A stretch of 60,613 nucleotides of DNA from Candidatus Contendibacter sp. (GCA_029624675.1 JARSSP010000053.1:11217-71829); one strand, 5' to 3'; shown: positions 10,030 through 18,907, counted from the first letter of the stretch. The notes: generated from the sequence alone by a model not told the origin. Program-made: numbers and translations.

Positions 10030-10652
10030 GTGGCGACTCCTTTGCGGGCGGTCATGCGACCCACCGCGAAGGCGGCGATCAGCAGCGGAACTCCGACCGC
10101 GGCCAAGACCGCCGGTCGGAGAGACGCCGTTCCGTCGCGGCGGAGGGAGGGATCACCGACGGCGAGGTTGGACTTGGGCGGGCTGGCCTGGAATCCAGTC
10201 AGGCCGATCAGGTCCGTGTCACCGCCCGCCGTTACGTCGAACAGCCACGACATCGGCGCGGCGGTCGTGGGGGTGACGGTGGCGCTGTACGCGCCAACCG
10301 GCCCGCCGGGTTTCGGCGCGAACGCCACGCTCGTGCTTCGGTCGCCCTCGGAAAGGCTCGCGCTGACGGTGGCGTCGGCAACCGGGCGATTGGTTTCCAG
10401 CGAGACTAGGTAGAGCGTCACCGCCACCGGGTCCCCCGGCGCGAAAGGGCGGTGTTTCAAAACGGCCTCGAACAGCGCGCCGCCGCCGCTCATCGTCAGA
10501 AGAGTCTCGCCCGGAATGGCAATCTCGACGGAGCCGGACGCGCCATGGTCCTCGCCTTCGTGAGCCAGTACCGGGAAGAGCGGCGCGGTGCCGAAGACGA
10601 ACAGCATCGCGGCGAGCCAGGGGGCCGCGCGGTGGGTCGGATGTCGATTCAT
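10026..10652 (-). CDS. Secreted/membrane-anchored His-motif protein, first gene of metal efflux operon
   Basis: A 208-residue protein with an N-terminal signal peptide ending near LFPVLA, the mature motif HEGEDHG, a beta-sandwich body (about residues 45-165), and a C-terminal membrane helix (about 180-200, PAVLAAVGVPLLIAAFAVG) followed by a short basic tail. Topology therefore suggests a periplasmic domain anchored to the inner membrane. The HEGEDHG motif is nearly repeated at the mature start of the adaptor. The family is unknown to me; the setting indicates a metal-binding or docking role in the efflux system. Confidence 0.72.
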   Translation of the reverse strand: MNRHPTHRAAPWLAAMLFVFGTAPLFPVLAHEGEDHGASGSVEIAIPGETLLTMSGGGALFEAVLKHRPFAPGDPVAVTLYLVSLETNRPVADATVSASLSEGDRSTSVAFAPKPGGPVGAYSATVTPTTAAPMSWLFDVTAGGDTDLIGLTGFQASPPKSNLAVGDPSLRRDGTASLRPAVLAAVGVPLLIAAFAVGRMTARKGVAT

Positions 10653-10684
10653 GGCTACGTCTCGGGTCGAGGAACGAGGATTTT

Positions 10685-10764
10685 GGGATGCGCCTCCCTA
10701 TCCATGACAAGCGGATGGGCGAACCTTTGGAAACCACCCAGAACGCCCGGTGGGGCGCATCCCG
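10685..10764. repeat. Long-spaced perfect inverted repeat
   Basis: GGGATGCGCC at 10685-10694 pairs perfectly with GGCGCATCCC at 10755-10764, with 60 bases between. It lies between the metal-efflux operon start and the end of the Lux-like operon. It could be a weak terminator for the upstream operon, a paired operator, or a decayed REP-type element; there is no T-tract. Confidence 0.4.
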
Positions 10765-10793
10765 TTCCTTGGACAGGACGGGCGATGAAACGG

Positions 10794-12266
10794 TCAACCG
10801 CGTCCCGCCAGCGCTTGCAGCACCGGGTCTTCCGCCTCGATGGCGGCCAGCAGTTCGTGGCTCCAATCGTCGGCCAGCACCAGCCGCTCGTAATCGAATG
10901 CCTGTTGCAGCGGATGATTGAGAATTAGCCAGTCGCCCTCATCCCCACCGGGCAGCACCCCGGCGAAGTGAAAGCCCAGCCGCTCCCAGTCGGGAGCGAA
11001 ATCCGGCAAGGCCGGATCGCCCAGATTCAGATACAGCAACACGCATTCCATGCCTTGGCGGCGGAGTTCCAGCAACTGCCCGGCCACGACGCGCGCCGCG
11101 TCCTGGCCTGACTGATGCAGGGTGAGGATCGCGGTTCCAAGATACGCCTTGGCGGTGGTTTCCCAGCGGCTGATCGCGGTGGCGGGGGCCTGGCCTGGCG
11201 CGAACGACATCGGACGGTCGAGCCGACCGTAAATCCGGGTCAGCAGGTTCTGGTAACGCAACGGTGGATAAAGGGTTCGGGCCGGCGCGGGTTGCAGGGC
11301 GCGATACGCCAGCACGCAACTTTCCCGTTGCCGCAGTCGGTCGGCGATGCCATGAAACGACAGACTGGCCGGCGCCAGCCCCAGCAACAGGCCGCAGGGA
11401 CGGAAATCCAGCCGGGCGCAAAGGTGCTGGCTGAAGGGATGCGAGGTGACCGCGTTGGCGTTGACGCCGTGCCAACCCTGCCGCGCCGCCCAGTCCAGCA
11501 GCCATGCGCTCAACTGGTGGGCGACGCCGCCGCTTCGGTAACGAGGCGAGACGGCGGCGACGCCCAGTTCGCCCGTGCGCGCCGTGGGGTCGGAGCGAAT
11601 CAGGGCGGCGTGACCGAGCACCTCGCCGTCCGCCGCGACCGCCACCGCCGAGATCAGTTCGCCGCTGGCGTTCATCGCCGCCAGCCGGTCCGGGTAGTAA
11701 ACGAAGTCGTAGACGTAGGAATAGCCGTAGCAGGCATGGATGCAGCGGGAGACCGCCAGGGCGTCGTCGGCTTGCAGGCGGCGAATGGCGAAGGCCGGGG
11801 TCGCCGCCGGCGCGGCGGGCGCGACGGGCGGCGGCTCCGCGCCCACCCGCGGCGTGGCTAGATACTTGACCAGTTGCCACTCCTGGCCTCCCTTGCCCAG
11901 ATTGCGCCAGCAGGCTTCGTCGAACGCGCGCCGCATCAGGTAGGCGCTCAGGCCGTCCAGATGGGTTTCCGGCTGGTCCGGGTCGTACTCGGGCCAGCGG
12001 GAGCAATCCAGCGGCGACCCGTGGTGGCGCAGGCGCAGGATCAACCGGGTGGCCTCCGGCTCGCACACCAGTTCCAGGGTGGCGGTTTCGTCGTCGGCCA
12101 GCCCGATGAACTGGGCGACCGCTTCCTCGGTCCCCAATTCGATGGCGCGGCAGGCGGACGGGTCGAAGCCGCTTTCCTGGGCGACGACGCGGGCGTGAGC
12201 GCGGACCAGCGGAATGGAACGCGGTCGCGCCGGGACGATCAGTCGGCTGAGGTTGGCCGTTGCCAT
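10794..12266 (-). CDS. HATPase (anti-sigma/RsbW-like)-GNAT acetyltransferase fusion
   Basis: A 490-residue protein. Residues 1-135 form a GHKL/HATPase_c_2 domain like RsbW/SpoIIAB, with the G-box region GLSAYLMRRAFDEACWRN. The N-box normally reads E..N, but here it reads EEAVAQF, so the Mg-ATP-binding Asn seems replaced. After a Pro/Ala linker, residues 155-330 form a GNAT N-acyltransferase (GELGVAAVSPRYRSGGVAHQLSAWL, acetyl-CoA pyrophosphate loop). The last 150 residues resemble a second, degenerate GNAT half. It is the last gene of the Lux-like operon, three bases after the PaaK-like ligase, so acyl transfer from or onto that pathway's product is plausible. Function is inferred. Confidence 0.8.
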   Translation of the reverse strand: MATANLSRLIVPARPRSIPLVRAHARVVAQESGFDPSACRAIELGTEEAVAQFIGLADDETATLELVCEPEATRLILRLRHHGSPLDCSRWPEYDPDQPETHLDGLSAYLMRRAFDEACWRNLGKGGQEWQLVKYLATPRVGAEPPPVAPAAPAATPAFAIRRLQADDALAVSRCIHACYGYSYVYDFVYYPDRLAAMNASGELISAVAVAADGEVLGHAALIRSDPTARTGELGVAAVSPRYRSGGVAHQLSAWLLDWAARQGWHGVNANAVTSHPFSQHLCARLDFRPCGLLLGLAPASLSFHGIADRLRQRESCVLAYRALQPAPARTLYPPLRYQNLLTRIYGRLDRPMSFAPGQAPATAISRWETTAKAYLGTAILTLHQSGQDAARVVAGQLLELRRQGMECVLLYLNLGDPALPDFAPDWERLGFHFAGVLPGGDEGDWLILNHPLQQAFDYERLVLADDWSHELLAAIEAEDPVLQALAGRG

Positions 12267-12269
12267 GGC

Positions 12270-13535
12270 TTAACCTGTCATCCGCTGGTCGACGATGGGT
12301 TTGAGCTTGCCGGTGCGCGGGTTGATTTCCAGTAGACGGGCATCGGTCCACTCGAACCGCGGCGGATGAATCGCGCCGCGCCGTTGCTCCTCGCGCAGCA
12401 TGGGCCGGGCGGCGTACAAAGCTTCGATCAGCCGTTCGCTCCAGGTGGTTTGCGCCTCGGCGGGCGGGGACGCGGCGACCCGCACGGTCAATTCGTCCCG
12501 CTGGTCATAATGGCGGATCAGCAACTGAAAACCGCTGGCGTTCAATTCGGTCTGATAAGGCGCCAGCACGGCGTGTACGTCCTCGTAGTACAGCGACACT
12601 ACCCCGACGCGCGCCCCTTCCTCGGAACGGCCCAGCAGGCGGAACTTGCGGTCGGCCATTCCCGCCGGTTCGACCCATTCCGCTCGGTCGCCGGCCGGAT
12701 AGCGAATGATCGGCATCAGCAGCCGGGTCAGATTGGTGATCAGGACCTTGCCAGGTTGGCCTGGTTCGGTGATCGGCCGGCCATTGCCCTCGTCGACGAT
12801 TTCCAGCAGGGTCGCCGCGCCAAACACCCGGTGTTCGTTCCAGCCGCAATCGGGACTGGCGTAACCGAGCAGACCGGCATCGACACTGGCGTAGCCGATG
12901 GAGGCGATGCCGGCGTTGGGAAATACCCGCCGCAGCGTGACCGCCTGGTCGGGGTAGAGGGTTTCACCGCCGAACAGGATGCGTCGCACCGAGGGCAGCG
13001 TTACCTCTTCGCGCGCCAGCGTGGCGGCCAGGCCCAGCAAGGTGGTCGGCACGCCGGCCAGGGTTTCCACCGCGAAATGGGCGACGGTGTGCCGCAACAT
13101 GTCGGCGTCCACCCGCCCGGCCAACGGGAAATGCACGACCGGCACGCCGGAACGCTCCAGGGAATACGTGATGAACAGGAACGAGGCGTACAGGTCGCCG
13201 GCGTAGAACAGATTGGCCAGCCGCTCGCCAGGGCGCAGGCCACCCGCCGCCATGCCCCGCCCGAACCCTTCGCACAGGGTGTCCCATTCGCTGGCGCGGA
13301 AAATGGAGAATTTGGGTTTGCCGGTGGTGCCGCCGCTCTTGAACGCCGTGCCATCGGTCATCCGGCCGGTCAGCACCGCGCCGGTTTCCGCCGCTTCCCA
13401 GAAGGTCTTGCTGTCCACCGGCGGCAGATCGGTCAGCGTCCAGCCGCTCTCCGGCAAACCGGCATGGAGCGCGCGGTAGTAGGGCGACCGGGACCGCGCC
13501 AGGGCGACGATGGTTTCGAGTTCGTAGGCGATCAT
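12270..13535 (-). CDS. PaaK-like adenylate-forming ligase
   Basis: A 421-residue ANL-superfamily enzyme of the phenylacetate-CoA ligase (PaaK)/coronafacic acid ligase type, expected to activate a carboxylic acid as an acyl-adenylate. The phosphate loop FKSGGTTGKPK lies near residues 64-75, IGYASVDAGLLGY is in the adenine-binding position, and the late motif RYPAGDRAEW carries the ribose-binding Asp. The start ATG 13535 overlaps the upstream stop (13532-13535, ATGA); the long open frame to 15440 is an artefact of high GC. It is distinct from the ligase domain fused to LuxC just upstream, so the operon carries two such ligases plus LuxE. The acid substrate is unknown. Confidence 0.85.
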   Translation of the reverse strand: MIAYELETIVALARSRSPYYRALHAGLPESGWTLTDLPPVDSKTFWEAAETGAVLTGRMTDGTAFKSGGTTGKPKFSIFRASEWDTLCEGFGRGMAAGGLRPGERLANLFYAGDLYASFLFITYSLERSGVPVVHFPLAGRVDADMLRHTVAHFAVETLAGVPTTLLGLAATLAREEVTLPSVRRILFGGETLYPDQAVTLRRVFPNAGIASIGYASVDAGLLGYASPDCGWNEHRVFGAATLLEIVDEGNGRPITEPGQPGKVLITNLTRLLMPIIRYPAGDRAEWVEPAGMADRKFRLLGRSEEGARVGVVSLYYEDVHAVLAPYQTELNASGFQLLIRHYDQRDELTVRVAASPPAEAQTTWSERLIEALYAARPMLREEQRRGAIHPPRFEWTDARLLEINPRTGKLKPIVDQRMTG

Positions 13536-16045
13536 GACGGGCGCTCCTGGCGCAGATCGACGACATGCTGAAGCTTGCCGCTGGTCGGGGTCGCGATGAA
13601 TCGCGCCAGCGGCAACCGCTCCACGCTGAATTCGGTCAGGCCGCGCTCCACCACGAACTCGCGCAGGTCGTGGTAATGAGCCAGCACCAACGCGCGGGCC
13701 TGGCTGGCCTCCAGGGCGGTCCGGTCGGACAGGCGCAACGTGATGCGCGACCGGCCCTCGCCCTGGGTCAGCACGATCTGGATTGCGCCGTCGTAGCCGG
13801 CCTGCTCGGCCAGGATAGCGGCGAACGTCGCGTAGCTGAAGAAATAGGGCGCGCGGAAGATATCGCCGTGGCGACCCAGCAACTCGAAGCGGGGTGCGCG
13901 GCGGCCACAGGGACAGATGCCGGCCACCCAGCGGCCCAGATCGCCGGTTTCGTAGCGGCGGATTGCCTGGGCGGTCCGCGCCAGCGGTGTGACCACCAGC
14001 CGCCCCACTTCGTCCGCCGCGACCGGACGGTCGGCGTCGAGGGCCAGAATCTCCAGGTGCTGAGTGCTCAGCAGGTGATGGACGCCGCCCGCGCAATGCG
14101 GGCACTGGTAGCCCATCGGTCCGGCGTCGTTGCTGCCATAGGCGGCGGAGCGGATGATGGCCACGCCAAATTCCCGATGCAGCCGCGCCCGTTCGACGGG
14201 TGGAAAATGTTCGCCACCGTAGAAGATCTTGCGCACCCCGCCATAGCGCTGCAGCCGTTCGCCCTGTTCGTGGAACAGCTTCACCAGGTAGAACGGCATA
14301 CCCAGCAGGGTATCGACCTGGAAGCGTTCGATGATGGCCGCCACTTCGGCCAGATCGTCGATGGCGGTCATCGGCAGTTGCACGGCCCGCAACTGCTCCA
14401 GGGCGCTCCAGAAACTGATGAAGCCGCCGTACAGGTGGCCGGCGAAAAACAGGTTCATGCAGCGGTCGCGGACCGGATCGAGACCGGCGGCGTACAGCCC
14501 ATCGCCGGCGGCACGCATTTGCCGGGCATAGTCGGCGTGGCTGAACACCGACACCTTGGGATCGCCGGAACTGCCGCCGCTCTTGAAGTAAAGCTGGGCG
14601 GCGGCGGCATCGGTCGGCAACGCCAGGAACCCGGCCTTGTCCATCACCGGCGCGGCGGCGGCGTCCGCCAGCAGGGGCGGCGGCGCTTCCAGTTCGGCGA
14701 AGCTGGTGATGCCCTGAAGACTGGCCGGCAGTTCCAGCGCAACGCGCCGGGCGTAGCGTTGCAGGCTGTAGACCCCGTCGTGGGGGCCGCCGAAGTAGCC
14801 GCCGACCTGTTCGCCGGGCCGGACGATGCGGGTGACGCCCGCGGCCAGCAGGGCGCGGCTCAGTTCGGCCAGCCGCTCCAGCGGGCAGGCCAGCCCGGCG
14901 GTTTGCAACCAGGCCCGCAGCGGTCGCAGGGTCGCGACGATGGCGGCCATCGGCAACGGCTTGATCCAGAGGGTGCGGAACAGTGGCGAGGCGCGCAGGC
15001 CGGGTTTCGGCTCGACCAGCAAGCGCCAGCTCCGATCCGGCGCCTCGATGACCCGGCTGCCGTCGATGGCGCCATCCAGCCGGCACAGTTCGCGGGTGGT
15101 GGTGATCTCGGCCTGCTCGTGCGGACCGGGGGGTTGGCCGCGCGGGATCGTGGGAGCGACCTCGGCCAGCACCGCCGCGAACCGCTCGGCGAAGGCGTGC
15201 AGCGCGGCGGGGTCGGCGGTTTCCAGATACAGGCATTGCGGGCTGGAACAGGCTTGCTGTTCGATGCAGCAGACATCGTGGGCCAGCGCCCGCAGCGCGG
15301 CGGGATCGGCGCTCGATTCCCGCGCGACGTAGGCGAAGGAAATCCGGTGGCCCCATTCGATCAGCCGCGCCGCCGGTGGAGTCATGGCGCGCACCGCCGC
15401 GACCGCGTCCTCGCCGCCCCAGACCGCCACGCCATCGCACAGCGCGAACAGGGCGCTCAAGACTTCGGGCTGGCGCGAGGACAGCCGCAGCACGTAGACG
15501 AACGGCTTCAGGGTCGGCTCCCGCTCCACCAGGGCGCGCAGCAGTTTCTGGGTGAACAGACCGTCCCGGCGGCTGGTTTTCAGCAGGTTGATATTGCCGG
15601 CCAGCAAGCCTTCGATCAGGCTCATGGCCGCCACGCCGCGCGCGTTGGCCGGGGTGACGTGGCCGAGCACGCCGAGCGGCGCCCAGGCTTCGAAGCGATG
15701 GTCGGCATGGTCGATCCGGCGCGGGGTGAACGGCGCCGGATCGCCGAAGGCGCGCAAGACCTGATATTCCAGAGTTTCGGCGCGTAGAAATTCCGCCAGG
15801 GTCGCCAGGGTCGCGGCGCCGTCGTCCGGCGCGTCGCCGGTTTGGGTCAATTCCTCGGTTAGCGCGCGATACAGCGGACCGTGTTGGGTCAATTCGGCGG
15901 CCAGGGCGGCGCCGGCGCGGTACAGGCGGGGTAGATCGAGGGGTTGTTGGCAGTCCTCGGCCAGGGTCGCGGCCAGGTTGGGCAGCCGGTCGGTCAGTTC
16001 GCGGTCGTCGATCCAGTCGCCGCGCCAGAGATGAGTGGGCGCCAT
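13532..16045 (-). CDS. LuxC-like acyl reductase fused to PaaK-like ligase
   Basis: An 837-residue bifunctional protein. Residues 1-450 match the LuxC long-chain acyl reductase (aldehyde dehydrogenase superfamily), with HVTPANARG and AGNINLLKTSRRD for NADPH binding and a catalytic Cys about residue 266 in EQQACSSPQ. Residues 460-837 are an adenylate-forming PaaK-like domain with YFKSGGSSGDPK near 486-497, AAYGSNDAG, and Cys pairs (QCPHC, ICPCGRR). The predicted chemistry is activation of a carboxylate and reduction of the acyl group to an aldehyde. ATG 16045 was chosen because AGGAGG lies seven bases upstream. LuxC is normally a separate protein of about 480 residues, so the fusion is unusual. 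Confidence 0.85.
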   Translation of the reverse strand: MAPTHLWRGDWIDDRELTDRLPNLAATLAEDCQQPLDLPRLYRAGAALAAELTQHGPLYRALTEELTQTGDAPDDGAATLATLAEFLRAETLEYQVLRAFGDPAPFTPRRIDHADHRFEAWAPLGVLGHVTPANARGVAAMSLIEGLLAGNINLLKTSRRDGLFTQKLLRALVEREPTLKPFVYVLRLSSRQPEVLSALFALCDGVAVWGGEDAVAAVRAMTPPAARLIEWGHRISFAYVARESSADPAALRALAHDVCCIEQQACSSPQCLYLETADPAALHAFAERFAAVLAEVAPTIPRGQPPGPHEQAEITTTRELCRLDGAIDGSRVIEAPDRSWRLLVEPKPGLRASPLFRTLWIKPLPMAAIVATLRPLRAWLQTAGLACPLERLAELSRALLAAGVTRIVRPGEQVGGYFGGPHDGVYSLQRYARRVALELPASLQGITSFAELEAPPPLLADAAAAPVMDKAGFLALPTDAAAAQLYFKSGGSSGDPKVSVFSHADYARQMRAAGDGLYAAGLDPVRDRCMNLFFAGHLYGGFISFWSALEQLRAVQLPMTAIDDLAEVAAIIERFQVDTLLGMPFYLVKLFHEQGERLQRYGGVRKIFYGGEHFPPVERARLHREFGVAIIRSAAYGSNDAGPMGYQCPHCAGGVHHLLSTQHLEILALDADRPVAADEVGRLVVTPLARTAQAIRRYETGDLGRWVAGICPCGRRAPRFELLGRHGDIFRAPYFFSYATFAAILAEQAGYDGAIQIVLTQGEGRSRITLRLSDRTALEASQARALVLAHYHDLREFVVERGLTEFSVERLPLARFIATPTSGKLQHVVDLRQERPS

Positions 16046-16056
16046 GACGTTCCCTC

Positions 16057-17211
16057 CTATTTCAGCAGCTCGGCGGCGGCCATCGCGCAACTGCGGTTCT
16101 TGGCCGTGCCGGCGCGGCCCAGCAACTCAAAATACGGGGTCTGCAAGCCGCAGCCGCAGTCCTCGCCCGGCCGCCATTGGATCAGGTCGCCCATCAGGAC
16201 GCTGTGGGCTGGGACCGAGGTGATGTAGGGGGAAACCGCGTGCAGGAAGCCGGTCTGGCCCGGCCCCAGCGGTTCCAGCGTCGCCACGTCGCGGGCGAAC
16301 ACCCGCGCGTAGACCGGGACGTGCAGCCGGTGACGGTCGCATTCGATGGAGGGGACGCTGTATTCCACCGCCCCGTAGCCGTCGCGGATGCGGAGATTGG
16401 GAATGCCCAGCCAGTCCTCGATCAGCGCGTACAACTCGGTTTTGGGCACGGCGCGCTGGGCGTCCTTCTTCCAGCCGCCGCCGAAAAATACCAGCGATGC
16501 GGGGTTCAGACGCGGCTTGTCCAGTTCCAGCGCCCGCATCCGCTCCAGGGTGGCGTGCAGGAAGGCGGGAAAGCCGAGCAGCCGCACCGGCAGGCCTTCG
16601 TCGGCGTAGTCCTGGAGGGCGCGGATACAGCCGAAGGGATCGTATTCGTGCCGACCGCCGCCGATGTGGCGCAAGGCGTAAGCGACCCGGTGGACCGGCG
16701 CGAAGCGCGCCAGGAACTGGTTGGTGAAGGCGGTGCCCACCTGGCTGCCGGTCACCGGTTCGTAGTTGAAAATCAGATAGTTGGTCGGCCGGTCCGGCGT
16801 ATGCCAGCCGTAGCGGGCGAAGATGCGCGCCACCATGGCCTGACCGACGCCGAGCGTCCAGGCGTCGAAGAACATCTGCGATTTCTGGCCGGTGGTGCCG
16901 GAGGAAGTCAGGTGTGTGGTGATGGCCGCGCGGTCGATGGACAGCACTTCATGCTGTTTGAAGAAATTGGCGTGGATCGGTGGAATCGTGGCGCAGTCGG
17001 CGACGGTTTCCAGCCGCTCCGGCGCGAAGCCCAGCAGCGCCGTCAAGCGGGCATAGAACGGACAATGGGCGATATGCCAGGCGCAGATTTCCCGCATGGC
17101 ACGGACGAACAGTTCGTCGCTGGCCGCGTCGTGGCGATAGGGATCGGGCAGGGTGCAAAGTTCGGCGACGGTGGCCAGCCAAACGGGATCGGGCGGATTC
17201 AGGGGGGTCAT
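16057..17211 (-). CDS. LuxE-like acyl-protein synthetase
   Basis: A 384-residue protein of the LuxE acyl-protein synthetase family, which activates a fatty or other carboxylic acid with ATP and carries it as a Cys thioester for reduction by LuxC. Visible motifs are the phosphate loop TSSGTTGQKSQ near residue 103, FFGGGWK, GYGAVEYSVPS, and a Cys at about position 375 in NRSCAMAA, which corresponds to the acyl-carrying Cys near the C-terminus of LuxE. The start ATG 17211 overlaps the permease stop (ATGA, 17208-17211), and the LuxC fusion follows after 11 bases. No lux luciferase genes (luxA, luxB) or LuxD are in the window. Confidence 0.88.
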   Translation of the reverse strand: MTPLNPPDPVWLATVAELCTLPDPYRHDAASDELFVRAMREICAWHIAHCPFYARLTALLGFAPERLETVADCATIPPIHANFFKQHEVLSIDRAAITTHLTSSGTTGQKSQMFFDAWTLGVGQAMVARIFARYGWHTPDRPTNYLIFNYEPVTGSQVGTAFTNQFLARFAPVHRVAYALRHIGGGRHEYDPFGCIRALQDYADEGLPVRLLGFPAFLHATLERMRALELDKPRLNPASLVFFGGGWKKDAQRAVPKTELYALIEDWLGIPNLRIRDGYGAVEYSVPSIECDRHRLHVPVYARVFARDVATLEPLGPGQTGFLHAVSPYITSVPAHSVLMGDLIQWRPGEDCGCGLQTPYFELLGRAGTAKNRSCAMAAAELLK

Positions 17212-18815
17212 GCCGAGTCTCCTGGCGTGGCGGAGGAATCCGCCATGGAGCGGCGCAGCGCCGGGGTCGGCCAACTGCCGCGCACCGCCCAGAAGTAGAA
17301 CAACAGGCCGGTCAGAGCGACGGCCGCTTCGTCCCAGCCCGCATCGGACAACAGCCCCAAGCCGTTGAACTCCCGGCCGCCGATCCAGGACAGCCCGGCC
17401 ACGGCGACCAGATAATTCACCAACCAGGCGCCGCCCCGCCACTGGTCGCGCCAGTGGGGCCAGCCGGCGCGATGTTGATAGTACAGGAAAATCGGCAGGC
17501 CGGCGGCGATCAGCAGCAGCAGTTGCCCCGGCTTGGGCCAACTCGACCAGTACAGCAGCAGGGTGATCACCACGAAACTCAGGGGCGCGGCCCCGCGCAG
17601 GCCGGGCATCCGAACCGCGTCGTCGTCGTGGCTCCAGCGGCGCAGCGCCAGGGCGGCGGCCGGCGCGGCGATGAACGTCAGGGTCAGCATGACGCCGATC
17701 ATCCCGGCCAGAAAACCCCAGCCCCGGAACAGCCAGAGGAAGCCCAGCCCGATGAGGAAGCACAGCAACAGCGCCAGGCGCGGATTCTGATAGCGCGGGT
17801 CCACGCGCCGCGCCCAGATCGGCATGTAGCCGGATTCGCTCATGCCCAAAGCCATGCGGCTGGTGGCGGTCAGGCAAACCGTGCCGGAACCGGTCGGCGA
17901 CACCACGGCGTCGGCGTAGATCAGCAGCACGACCAGATTCAGATTCAGGGTCATGGCCAGGTCGAGAAACGGCGAACCGAAGTTCAATCCTTTCCAGCCG
18001 TGGGCCTGGATTTGGACGGGGTCCACCGCGCCGATGAAGGCGACTTGCAGGCACAGGTAGACCAGCAGACAGATGGCGAAGGTCAGGAACAGCGACCGGG
18101 GCAGCGTGCGGCGGGGATCGATCGCCTCGCCGGCCAGGTTGGCGGTCTGTTGAAAGCCGTTGAAGGTGTACACGATGCCGCCGACCGAGATGGCGGTCAG
18201 CACGGCGTTCCACCCGTTGGGCGCGAATTCGGCGGAACCGACGCCGAAGTTTTCCGGGTGGAAGCGTTCGGCCAACAGCAGTCCGGCGGTGAGCAGCGGG
18301 GTGATCAGCTTGAACAGGGTGACGACGGTGGTGGTGCTCAGCAACAGCTTGAGCGACCAGTAGTTGAGCAGCAGATAGCCGACCATGAAGCCGCTGGCCA
18401 CGAACAGGCCGGTCGGGGTCATTTGCTGGGTGGCCGAATCGAGCAGGCCATGCAGCGCGGGCTGGTCCGCCAGATACGCCACCGTGGCCGAGGCTTCCGA
18501 GGGGATCACCGCCACGAAACCCAGCCAGTTGATCCAGGCGATGATGAAGCTGGCCAGCGAACCGTGCGTGTATTCCAGGTAGCGACCCAGGCCGCCGGAA
18601 GCCGGCAGACGGGCGCTGACTTCGGCCAGGCACAGGCCGATGAGCATCATCGCCGCCGCGCCGATCAGCCAGGACACGATGGCCGCTGGCCCGGCGATCT
18701 GAGCGGCGCGGTAGGCGGCGAACAGCCAGCCGGAGCCAATGGTGGTGGTGACGCCGATAAAGGTCAGACCGATGACGCCGATGCGGCGCTGGAGCGGTTC
18801 ATCCTGAAGCAGCAT
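17208..18815 (-). CDS. APC-family amino acid permease
   Basis: A 535-residue integral membrane protein with about 12-14 hydrophobic segments and APC superfamily hallmarks: the unwound TM1 sequence TTTIGSGWLFAAYRAA, TM2-3 ASGGLGRYLEY, and FNGFQQTANLAGEAIDPRRT. It should import an amino acid or polyamine. It is the first gene of the Lux-like operon and overlaps LuxE, so the imported compound may be a substrate of the ligases or reductase. That link is inferred from co-transcription alone. Confidence 0.88.
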   Translation of the reverse strand: MLLQDEPLQRRIGVIGLTFIGVTTTIGSGWLFAAYRAAQIAGPAAIVSWLIGAAAMMLIGLCLAEVSARLPASGGLGRYLEYTHGSLASFIIAWINWLGFVAVIPSEASATVAYLADQPALHGLLDSATQQMTPTGLFVASGFMVGYLLLNYWSLKLLLSTTTVVTLFKLITPLLTAGLLLAERFHPENFGVGSAEFAPNGWNAVLTAISVGGIVYTFNGFQQTANLAGEAIDPRRTLPRSLFLTFAICLLVYLCLQVAFIGAVDPVQIQAHGWKGLNFGSPFLDLAMTLNLNLVVLLIYADAVVSPTGSGTVCLTATSRMALGMSESGYMPIWARRVDPRYQNPRLALLLCFLIGLGFLWLFRGWGFLAGMIGVMLTLTFIAAPAAALALRRWSHDDDAVRMPGLRGAAPLSFVVITLLLYWSSWPKPGQLLLLIAAGLPIFLYYQHRAGWPHWRDQWRGGAWLVNYLVAVAGLSWIGGREFNGLGLLSDAGWDEAAVALTGLLFYFWAVRGSWPTPALRRSMADSSATPGDSA

Positions 18816-18876
18816 GGTGTTTTTCCCCCTTGACGGCGATTTCCGACAATCGGAGGTATTTTATTTCCTTCACGCT

Positions 18877-18907
18877 ACTATAAAATTATATCACGTAAAT
18901 CTGACAA
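18877..18907 (-). promoter_or_regulatory. Candidate promoter of the Lux-like operon
   Basis: Reading on the minus strand, TTGTCA (18902-18907) and TATAGT (18877-18882) are separated by 19 bases in an AT-rich island within a GC-rich neighbourhood, about 60 bases upstream of ATG 18815. A TATAAT also occurs at 18885-18890 but is only 11 bases from the -35-like box. The assignment is a pattern match only. Confidence 0.35.

Noticed and set aside
10794..18815. Bioluminescence operon
   Set aside because: LuxE and LuxC homologues are present, but luciferase subunits, LuxD and a flavin reductase are absent from the operon.
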